Shown piece after piece: positions 1 through 4,630 of a DNA stretch of 8,376 nt (position 1 is the stretch's first letter; the number at the start of each line of letters is the position of its first letter). The stretch is from Actinomycetes bacterium. Its GTDB lineage: Bacteria; Actinomycetota; Acidimicrobiia; Acidimicrobiales; Palsa-688. The stretch lies in NCBI GenBank assembly GCA_021821705.1, contig JAKACE010000058.1:1-8376 (forward strand). The letters run 5' to 3'. A model generated the notes under the pieces. The model did not search any database and was not told the origin of the DNA. It saw nothing but the letters and a program-made list of their open reading frames with translations. Position numbers and translations under genes: made by a program.

Positions 1-2
1 GC

Positions 3-857
3 GGGTTCGACGGCCTCGTGCTGAGGATTGCTCTCGAGGGGGCCCGTGTCCATGCGGACGGGGAAGAGGCCGTCGTCCGGGTGGCGGCGGGCGAGGACTG
101 GTCGGGGTTGGTGGAGCTCTGCCTGGCAGAGGGCCTGGCCGGAATGGAGTGCCTGGCCGGCATACCAGGCCTGGCCGGGGCCACCCCCGTGCAGAACGTC
201 GGGGCCTACGGCCAAGAGGTGGGTGAGCTGATCGAGGCGGTAGGGGCCTGGGACCGCCGGGAACAGCGGCTCGTGGACCTGGCGGCGGCCGACTGTGGCT
301 TCGCTTACCGCGACAGCATCTTCAAGAAGCAGGCGCGCTATGTCGTAACCGAGGTCGCCCTCCGTTTGCGGCGCTCGACGACAGCCATGCCCCTGCGCTA
401 CGCCGAGCTGGCCAAGCGCCTTGGCAGCGCTCTGGGGGCCCGGCCGACGACGACGGAGGTGGCGAGCGCCGTCCTCGACCTGCGGCGCTCCAAAGGTATG
501 GTCCTAGACCCCACAGACCCGGATTCGCGCAGCGTCGGCTCCTTCTTCGTCAACCCGGTACTCGGCCCCGAGGAGATGGCGCACCTGGACGCCGTGCTCC
601 CCGGCGCTCCCCGCTTCGGTACTCCGGCTGGTTCCAAGGTCCCGGCCGCATGGCTGGTCGAGGCGGCCGGCTTCCACAAGGGTTACCGCCACGGGCGCGC
701 CGCCATCTCCTCCAAGCATGCCCTGGCCATCACCGCCCGGGAGGGGGCGACCGCCCAGGACGTGCTGGGATTGGCCCGGGCCGTGCGCGACGGGGTCATG
801 CGGCGCGCCGGCGTCCGGCTTCGCCCCGAGCCAGTGATCGTCAACGCCAGTTTGTGA
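3..857 (+). CDS. murB: UDP-N-acetylenolpyruvoylglucosamine reductase (MurB), 5' end outside the window
   Basis: MurB is the cytoplasmic FAD enzyme that uses NADPH to reduce UDP-GlcNAc-enolpyruvate to UDP-MurNAc, the second committed step of peptidoglycan precursor synthesis. The frame is already open at base 3 (Gly-Phe-Asp-Gly-Leu-Val), so the N-terminus, probably some 70-80 residues, is missing; the GTG at 18 is internal. Visible landmarks are the FAD-binding stretch GIPGLAGATPVQNVGAYGQE (about nt 159-218), the FAYRDSIFKK motif with its conserved Tyr-Arg (about nt 300-330), GSFFVNP with the Ser expected to donate a proton (about nt 537-557), WLVEAAGF-KGYR (about nt 651-686) and a C-terminal RPEP with the conserved Glu. 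The FAYRDS and GSFF motifs match type I MurB of the E. coli kind. The gene ends with TGA and faces murA, with a small RNA gene between them. The family call is firm; only the start is unknown. Confidence 0.94.
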   Translation, partial: GFDGLVLRIALEGARVHADGEEAVVRVAAGEDWSGLVELCLAEGLAGMECLAGIPGLAGATPVQNVGAYGQEVGELIEAVGAWDRREQRLVDLAAADCGFAYRDSIFKKQARYVVTEVALRLRRSTTAMPLRYAELAKRLGSALGARPTTTEVASAVLDLRRSKGMVLDPTDPDSRSVGSFFVNPVLGPEEMAHLDAVLPGAPRFGTPAGSKVPAAWLVEAAGFHKGYRHGRAAISSKHALAITAREGATAQDVLGLARAVRDGVMRRAGVRLRPEPVIVNASL

Positions 858-903
858 AAGCCGAACAGGTACCGCATCTGCACCTGAGATATGTGACGTA
901 AGG

Positions 904-940
904 CATAACTATGGTGCCGATGCCGACGATGGTGTATCGT
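904..940 (+). promoter_or_regulatory. Putative promoter of 6C RNA copy 1
   Basis: A TANNNT-type -10 box, TATCGT, lies at 935-940, and seven bases after it comes the G (947) that opens the RNA's 5' stem. A weak -35 candidate, TGGTGC, lies at 912-917 with a 17-bp spacer. Just upstream and overlapping is the inverted repeat CATA-AC-TATG (904-913). The same arrangement occurs upstream of copy 2 (3281-3318), and that conservation is the main support. The start site is inferred, not measured. Confidence 0.55.
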
Positions 941-946
941 GGGACT

Positions 947-1062
947 GTCCTTGAGGCTCTCCCTGCCGATACAGGACTCAGCTCGGGGCGGGTCCCCCCC
1001 CTTCCAGCCCCTTGAGCGAGCACTAGGAAGGACCGGCGCCCCCCCGCCGGTCCTTCTTTCTT
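947..1062 (+). ncRNA. 6C-type small RNA, copy 1
   Basis: This resembles the actinobacterial 6C RNA, a short trans-acting RNA with two stem-loops whose loops carry about six cytosines; in mycobacteria the homologue is called B11. Hairpin A pairs GCTCGGGG (981-988) with CCCC (1008-1011) and GAGC (1014-1017) around a TT bulge, and its loop holds eight C (994-1001). Hairpin B is a perfect 12-bp stem (1027-1038 with 1045-1056) closed by a loop of exactly six C, followed by TTTCTT, and doubles as the terminator. A further 5' hairpin, GTCCT (947-951) with AGGAC (973-977), is conserved in copy 2 at 3325. The inferred length is about 116 nt. No plus-strand gene follows before 2738 and murA lies opposite, so a riboswitch role is unlikely. 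C-rich loops suggest pairing to G-rich mRNA segments such as ribosome binding sites; this is known for the family and only inferred here. Confidence 0.82.
1027..1062 (+). terminator. Intrinsic terminator of 6C RNA copy 1
   Basis: A perfect 12-bp stem (arms GAAGGACCGGCG and CGCCGGTCCTTC) with a six-C loop is followed by TTTCTT. The T-rich tail occurs only on the plus-strand side, which fixes the direction. It would also stop readthrough from murB. Confidence 0.85.
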
Positions 1063-1073
1063 AACCGGTTCAG

Positions 1074-1147
1074 CCTGGTCCCTGGTCCCTGGTCCCTGGT
1101 CCCTGGTCCCTGGTCCCTGGTCCCTGGTCCCTGGTCCCTGGTCCCTG
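1074..1147. repeat. Heptanucleotide tandem repeat, unit CCTGGTC
   Basis: Ten uninterrupted perfect copies of CCTGGTC (1074-1143) and a four-base partial copy lie between the 6C terminator and the 3' end of murA. The array is not in a credible gene: the frames crossing it only give monotonous Gly-Thr-Arg-Asp-Gln-type repeats. A 7-bp unit this uniform suggests recent slipped-strand expansion and probable copy-number variation between strains. No function is evident. Confidence 0.95.
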
Positions 1148-1169
1148 TCCCGCCTGCCGGGCCGGCCAT

Positions 1170-1194
1170 GTCCGAGCGAAGCTTTCGCTCCGAC
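1170..1194 (-). terminator. Hairpin downstream of murA, possible weak terminator
   Basis: GAGCGAA (1174-1180) and TTCGCTC (1184-1190) form a 7-bp stem with loop GCT. After one C-C mismatch it extends by GTC/GAC on the outside. It lies 60-84 bases beyond the murA stop on the minus strand, but no T-run follows on either strand, so intrinsic termination is doubtful. Apart from this hairpin, the tandem repeat and the 6C gene, I see nothing in the 858-1253 gap. Confidence 0.3.
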
Positions 1195-1253
1195 GCGGCG
1201 GTGGCCCCCCGGAGCGACGGCTGTACGAAGCTGTGGGTGGCGGCAGGCCGCGC

Positions 1254-2552
1254 TCAGCGGGGTTCGAGGAGCATGCCCAAGGAGCGCAGTTGGTCCGCCG
1301 GGCGATGGTAACCGCGCTCGAGATGGCGTACTCCGTGTATCACGGTCGGCCCCGAGGCGGCGGCTGCGGCGATGACGCTCGAGAACCCTGCTCGCACGTC
1401 GGGTACGTCCACCTCGGTGCCCTGCAGTTTCGAAGGGCCCCGCACGACCGCCGAGTGCAGGTAGCTGGTGTCGTGGAAGCGGCACGCGGGGCCTCCGAGG
1501 CAGGTGGCGAAGAGCCCGATCTCGCCTCCCATGGCCTTGAGCGCCGGTACGTAGACGAACCGGTCCTCGTAGACCGTCTCGTGCAGCACCGACATCCCTT
1601 CGGCCTGGGTGAAAAGCACCATCAGCGGGGTCTGCCAATCGGTCATGAACCCGGGGTGGACGTCTGTCGACACGGCGGCTGCGTGCAGACCGTCGGGAGC
1701 GAAGGCAGCGATGCCGTGCTCGTCGATGTTGACCTGGGCGCCCATCCGGAGCAGGGTGGTGATGGCGGTGACGAGGCGGTCCTGACCGCAGCCGATGACA
1801 CGGACCGCACCCCGGGTGATGAGCCCCGCCACCAGGTAGGAGAACGCCTCGTTGCGGTCACCCTGCAGGCGGGTGTTTGCGCCTCGCAGCGACGGCACGC
1901 CCTCGATCACCATCCGCCTGTCCGGCGACAGCTCGATGCGGGCGCCCATGCGCTGCAGGAAGAGGGCCAGCTCGAGCACCTCGGGCTCGGTTGCCGCATT
2001 GCGTATAACGGTCTTGCCCTCCGCCAGTGAGGCGGACAGCAGTGCCGATTCCGTGGCGCCGACACTTGGGTAGGGCAGCTCGATGATGGCCCCCCTCAAA
2101 CGCTTGCACTTGGCACGGATGCCCTCGGCTGTGACCTGCACCTCCGCCCCGAAGGCGCGCAGCGACTGCACGTGGTAGTTCACCGGTCGGCCGCCTATGC
2201 GGTCCCCGCCGACCATGGGCACGAAAGCCTCGCCTGTCAGGTGGAGCAGTGGCCCGAGCAGGAGCACCGGTATGCGGTTGAGGCCGCTGAATGACAGGGG
2301 TACCTCCGGCTTGACCTCCTCGGGTGGCGTGATCTCGAGCATGCCGTCGTTGAGCTCCACCCCGGCGCCGACGGCCTGCAGTATCTCCGTCGTGATCTGG
2401 ACGTCACCCACCTCGGGCACGTTGGCGATGGTGCTCGGGCCCTCCCCGAGAATGGCCGCGACCATGTGTTTGGTGACTGCGTTCTTGGAGCCACGGACCT
2501 GCACGTCGCCCACCAGGGGGCCGTTGGGCTGTATGAACCATTCGTCTGACAC
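1254..2552 (-). CDS. murA: UDP-N-acetylglucosamine 1-carboxyvinyltransferase (MurA), Asp at the catalytic Cys position
   Basis: MurA transfers enolpyruvate from phosphoenolpyruvate to UDP-GlcNAc, the first committed step of peptidoglycan synthesis, in the cytoplasm. The product has the two-domain EPSP-synthase-like family sequence. It shows GSKNA with Lys23/Asn24 (the E. coli Lys22/Asn23 pair), Arg93 in LNRIPV, the active-site loop VGGDRIGGRP (113-123 region), HPGFMTDWQ with the conserved catalytic Asp, EDRFVYVPAL, and the C-terminal ERGYHRPADQLRSLG. Residue 117 is Asp (codon at 2202-2204) where E. coli has Cys115, as in Mycobacterium tuberculosis, so fosfomycin should not alkylate it. I chose the GTG at 2552 because it gives 432 residues and places Lys-Asn where the family has it; an ATG at 2615 would add 21 residues unlike any MurA N-terminus. 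A GAAGA stretch lies about 10 bases upstream of the GTG. Whether this is the only MurA in the genome cannot be seen. Confidence 0.88.
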   Translation of the reverse strand: MSDEWFIQPNGPLVGDVQVRGSKNAVTKHMVAAILGEGPSTIANVPEVGDVQITTEILQAVGAGVELNDGMLEITPPEEVKPEVPLSFSGLNRIPVLLLGPLLHLTGEAFVPMVGGDRIGGRPVNYHVQSLRAFGAEVQVTAEGIRAKCKRLRGAIIELPYPSVGATESALLSASLAEGKTVIRNAATEPEVLELALFLQRMGARIELSPDRRMVIEGVPSLRGANTRLQGDRNEAFSYLVAGLITRGAVRVIGCGQDRLVTAITTLLRMGAQVNIDEHGIAAFAPDGLHAAAVSTDVHPGFMTDWQTPLMVLFTQAEGMSVLHETVYEDRFVYVPALKAMGGEIGLFATCLGGPACRFHDTSYLHSAVVRGPSKLQGTEVDVPDVRAGFSSVIAAAAASGPTVIHGVRHLERGYHRPADQLRSLGMLLEPR

Positions 2553-2673
2553 AGGTCGATCTTCGCAGATGGTCACCGCGATGGCCGAGCCCGTCGGGTG
2601 GGGACGCTTCCCCATGGGCCGGCGCGCCGGCGGGTTGGGGTGACGCCAGTGGCGCCGGACTGGTCAACTGGAG

Positions 2674-2697
2674 CCGGGAAGGCACGCGTCGTCCCGG
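2674..2697. promoter_or_regulatory. Inverted repeat in the murA-dinB divergent gap
   Basis: CCGGGA (2674-2679) and TCCCGG (2692-2697) form a perfect 6-bp inverted repeat with a 12-base spacer, midway between two divergent genes and 40 bases before the DinB-like start. It could be an operator, but repeats of this size arise easily by chance in GC-rich DNA. I found no convincing -10/-35 pair for either gene in this gap. Confidence 0.2.
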
Positions 2698-2737
2698 TCA
2701 TGGTGGCGCGCAGACCAGGTACTACAAGGAGGCTCGG

Positions 2738-3247
2738 ATGAGGACCAGCGAGATCTTGCGTGACGGGTTCGGGAGGGTCGGCGAAGCCGTGGCCGAGGTA
2801 CTGGAAGGTGCCGGGGAGGCTGAGCTCTCCTTCCGGCCCGACAGCTCGGCCAATACCATCGCATGGCTGGTCTGGCACCTGTCGCGGGTCCAGGACGACC
2901 ACGTGGCCGAGGTCGCCGGGACGGAACAGATCTGGCTCGCCGGTGGTTGGAGGGAGCGCTTCGGCCTGCCTTTGCCGGCAGGCGACACTGGGTACGGGCA
3001 CAGTTTCGACGAAGTGGCCCGGGTCGTGGCCGGTGCCGAGGAGCTGGCGGCGTACCACGCAGCCGTTGCCGCCAGGACGGACGAGTACCTGCAAGCTGTG
3101 GCCGACGAGGACCTCGACCGGGTTGTCGACCGGCGCTGGGACCCACCCGTCACCCTCGGGGTGAGGCTTGTGAGCGTGCTCGCCGACGACCTGCAACATG
3201 TGGGCCAGGCCGCGTACGTGATGGGCCTGGCGCGGCGGCGCCACTGA
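2738..3247 (+). CDS. DinB/DUF664-type metalloprotein, possible mycothiol-dependent enzyme
   Basis: This 169-residue protein belongs to the DinB/DUF664 superfamily of four-helix-bundle metalloproteins, which includes actinobacterial mycothiol-dependent transferases and maleylpyruvate isomerase. The first helix region ends in the signature NTIAWLVWHLSRVQDDHV, with His47 as a metal ligand. The C-terminal helix carries DDLQHVGQAAYVMGL, where Asp150 and His154 fit the usual carboxylate/His-x3-His pair, as in the Glu-x3-His of mycothiol-dependent maleylpyruvate isomerase. The length is typical and there is no signal peptide or membrane segment. The start is well set: AAGGAGG (2726-2732) lies five bases before the ATG. 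It stands alone, divergent from murA, and 6C RNA copy 2 follows. The substrate cannot be deduced; a thiol-transfer role in detoxification is inferred from the family and from mshC nearby. Confidence 0.85.
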   Translation: MRTSEILRDGFGRVGEAVAEVLEGAGEAELSFRPDSSANTIAWLVWHLSRVQDDHVAEVAGTEQIWLAGGWRERFGLPLPAGDTGYGHSFDEVARVVAGAEELAAYHAAVAARTDEYLQAVADEDLDRVVDRRWDPPVTLGVRLVSVLADDLQHVGQAAYVMGLARRRH

Positions 3248-3278
3248 GCTTCATCTGATCTGCAGATAACGAGTTTGC

Positions 3279-3318
3279 GTCATAACTATGACGGTGATGC
3301 AAGGACGGACGGTAACGT
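3279..3318 (+). promoter_or_regulatory. Putative promoter of 6C RNA copy 2
   Basis: A -10 box, TAACGT, lies at 3313-3318 and the RNA's opening G (3325) is seven bases downstream, the same geometry as copy 1. TGACGG (3289-3294), 18 bp upstream of the -10, is a better -35 than the one in copy 1. It overlaps a perfect inverted repeat, GTCATA-AC-TATGAC (3279-3292), whose 10-base core CATAACTATG is identical in both copies and could be a regulator site. Confidence 0.58.
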
Positions 3319-3324
3319 GAAAAC

Positions 3325-3437
3325 GTCCTCGAGGCTCCCCCTGCCAAAGAGGACACAGCTCGGGGTAGGTCCCCCCTTCCCACCCCTGGAGCTTGACATG
3401 GAAGGACCGGTGTCCCCCCGCCGGTCCTTCTGTTGTC
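3325..3437 (+). ncRNA. 6C-type small RNA, copy 2
   Basis: This is a second member of the family found at 947-1062. The 5' hairpin pairs GTCCTC (3325-3330) with GAGGAC (3349-3354). Hairpin A pairs GCTCGGGG (3358-3365) with CCCC (3383-3386) and GAGC (3389-3392), here with a TG bulge, and its loop has six C (3371-3376). Hairpin B pairs GAAGGACCGG (3401-3410) with CCGGTCCTTC (3421-3430), extended by a G-T wobble and a G-C pair, around six consecutive C (3414-3419). The T-tract is poorer (TGTTGTC) than in copy 1. Loops and linkers differ between copies while the stems are kept, which points to selection on structure. It lies 77 bases after the DinB-like stop and in front of the convergent thioredoxin-like gene, so it looks like a free-standing sRNA. 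Confidence 0.82.
3401..3436 (+). terminator. Terminator of 6C RNA copy 2
   Basis: A 10-bp stem plus a wobble and one more pair, with a C-rich loop, is followed by TGTTGT. The tail is less T-rich than in copy 1, so termination may be leakier. The hairpin lies 99 bases beyond the stop of the convergent thioredoxin-like gene and could also block its transcription. Confidence 0.65.
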
Positions 3438-3528
3438 TCACCGTCTGCAGCCCGGCACCGGGCACCTCTGTCGTCTGGCGGCCCCAGGTGTGGGCCCTTG
3501 CTGCCGGCCCAGGTGGAGCCTCGCAGGG

Positions 3529-3915
3529 TTACGACGCCGGGAGCCACCTGCGCAACTTGGGTGCCAGCTCGTCGGGGCTCTCGAGCACGGCCAAGCCGAG
3601 CACGTCCCCCGGTTGCTCCCAGGCGTTGGCCGCCCCGGGGCGCGCCCTGGCCAGGGCGAACGTCCCCGCTCGGGTGACCCCGTAGGCGAACCAGGTGCCC
3701 GATGACATGTGGAGCACGGCACCCGAGGGGAGAAGCCTCTGCGCCAGCTGCCGGTCCTCCATCGAAGGGCTTGGCGTCACGACGACGAGATCAACGCCGT
3801 GCTGGAGCGTCAGAGGTGCGGCCGCCAGGGCGTGCCAGAAGGGCCGGCACACCGAGCAGCCCGTTGTCAGGAATGCCAGTAGTGCCGGAGCTGCGGCTGT
3901 CCCTGGTACGGTCAC
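3529..3915 (-). CDS. Short thioredoxin-fold protein with CxxC motif
   Basis: The product (128 residues from GTG 3915) begins close to the first core strand, PALLAFLTTGC, followed by Cys20-Ser-Val-Cys23-Arg-Pro-Phe-Trp, a thioredoxin-like redox CxxC. A second strand, GVDLVVVTPSP, and the segment MSSGTWFAYGVTRAGTFALARAR resemble actinobacterial redoxin proteins of the MauD/TlpA kind. Where those have the cis-proline after a GVPGSPYF-like turn, this protein reads GVTRAGTF, so Gly84 stands in place of proline. There is no signal peptide or membrane helix. The start is uncertain: the frame stays open far upstream, but that part is antisense to npdG, and GTG 3915 is the only plausible start in the gap. 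No Shine-Dalgarno is visible, but TACGGT (3929-3924, minus strand) could be a -10 for a nearly leaderless transcript. The gene is divergent from npdG and shares a palindrome with it. The function is probably thiol-disulfide exchange; the partner is unknown. Confidence 0.72.
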   Translation of the reverse strand: MTVPGTAAAPALLAFLTTGCSVCRPFWHALAAAPLTLQHGVDLVVVTPSPSMEDRQLAQRLLPSGAVLHMSSGTWFAYGVTRAGTFALARARPGAANAWEQPGDVLGLAVLESPDELAPKLRRWLPAS

Positions 3916-3929
3916 TGCCAGTGACCGTA
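3907..3929. promoter_or_regulatory. Perfect 11-1-11 palindrome, probable operator between divergent genes
   Basis: TACGGTCACTG (3907-3917) and CAGTGACCGTA (3919-3929) are exact reverse complements separated by one base. The site overlaps the GTG start of the thioredoxin-like gene and lies 38 bases before the npdG start. Each arm contains TACGGT, which fits a TANNNT -10 on its own strand. A dimeric regulator bound here could control both genes; the regulator is not in the window. Confidence 0.6.
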
Positions 3930-3967
3930 GTTCGCAGCAGCGCTGTCGCGCGAGAAAGGCTCTTGCC

Positions 3968-4621
3968 GTGAGAGTTGGGGTTCTGGGTGGCACCGGCCCG
4001 GCCGGTTCGGCCGTGGCCGTAAGGCTGGCATCGGTGGGAGTGGAAGCCGTAATAGGTTCCCGCTCGGCAGAAAAGGCGCAGGAGGTGGTGGGGGAGCTGC
4101 GCGAGCGTTGGGCGGGCCGCGCCCTCCCGTTGGTGGCAGGGGACAATCGTTCTGCCGCTGAAGCCGACCTGGTGGTGCTGGCCACTCCTTGGGAGGGGGC
4201 CCTCACCACCGCCGGAGAGCTCGCCGCCGAGCTGTCGGGCAAGGTCCTGGTCAGCATGGTCAACGCCATGGCGCGCTGGGGCAACCGTTTCGTGCCACTG
4301 CTGCCGCCCACGGGCTCGGTGGCGGTGGCGGTGGCCCGCGCCGTGCCGGAGAGCCGCGTGGTCGGGGCTTTCCACCATCTCCCGGCCGGGCCGCTCGGGG
4401 ACCTCGACCACGAGCTGCGCGCCGACGTGATGGTCTTCTCCGACGACCGGGCGGCCGGGGACGAGGTTATAACCCTCATCGGCAAGGTGCCCGGCCTACG
4501 GGGTGTCGCGGTTGGCGGTCTGGTGTCGGGTATGGCCGTCGAGGCGCTCACGGCCGCTCTCGTCGAGGTGAACCGCCGCTACAAGACACACGCTTCTCTC
4601 CAGGTGACCGGGATCGAGTAG
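3968..4621 (+). CDS. npdG: NADPH-dependent F420 reductase (F420:NADP+ oxidoreductase)
   Basis: The enzyme moves hydride between NADP(H) and coenzyme F420 in the cytoplasm; in actinobacteria it mainly supplies F420H2. The 217-residue product starts directly with the Rossmann strand and nucleotide loop VRVGVLGGTGPAGSAVAVRL, followed by the IGSR segment whose Ser-Arg fits NADPH phosphate binding. Next come the strand ADLVVLATPW, LSGKVLVSMVNAM and a FHHLPAG segment in the place of the family's substrate-site loop. It ends in the typical NRRYKTHASLQVTGIE tail. GAGAAAGG (3952-3959) lies eight bases before the GTG start, whereas extending upstream would run into the palindrome and the opposite gene. 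mshC begins nine bases after the stop, so the two are probably co-transcribed. Length and motifs agree with the family. Confidence 0.92.
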   Translation: MRVGVLGGTGPAGSAVAVRLASVGVEAVIGSRSAEKAQEVVGELRERWAGRALPLVAGDNRSAAEADLVVLATPWEGALTTAGELAAELSGKVLVSMVNAMARWGNRFVPLLPPTGSVAVAVARAVPESRVVGAFHHLPAGPLGDLDHELRADVMVFSDDRAAGDEVITLIGKVPGLRGVAVGGLVSGMAVEALTAALVEVNRRYKTHASLQVTGIE

Positions 4622-4630
4622 GTCGCTTCC

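Noticed and set aside
133..178. Three copies of GCCTGGCCGG at exact 18-base spacing in murB
   Set aside because: They encode the conserved Leu-Ala-Gly steps around GIPG of MurB; codon bias on a repetitive protein motif explains them.
947..1062. Riboswitch or attenuator reading of the structured element
   Set aside because: No plus-strand gene follows within 1.6 kb and the opposite strand carries murA. Two C-loop hairpins ending in a terminator fit a free sRNA better.
1074..1147. Possible CRISPR array
   Set aside because: The unit is 7 bp with no spacers; it is a simple tandem repeat.
841..1638. Minus-strand open frame of 265 codons with a repeated Gly-Thr-Arg-Asp-Gln-Gly-Pro pattern
   Set aside because: The repetitive peptide is only the heptamer array read as codons. 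The frame also crosses the 6C RNA and overlaps the murA 3' end in another frame, and no protein family is recognisable.
1233..2030. Long plus-strand open frame opposite murA
   Set aside because: It is antisense to a clearly recognisable murA and has no domain; long shadow frames are expected in GC-rich DNA.
2619..2630. 12-bp palindrome CCGGCGCGCCGG upstream of murA
   Set aside because: Pure G/C palindromes of this size are common by chance at this composition, and it is not placed relative to any promoter.
2573..3244. Minus-strand open frame opposite the DinB-like gene
   Set aside because: The plus-strand frame has a strong Shine-Dalgarno and family motifs; the minus frame has neither.
3916..4551. 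Upstream extension of the thioredoxin-like frame to 4551
   Set aside because: This part is antisense to the conserved npdG coding region and reads as Ser/Thr/Arg/Ala-rich sequence without domain character.
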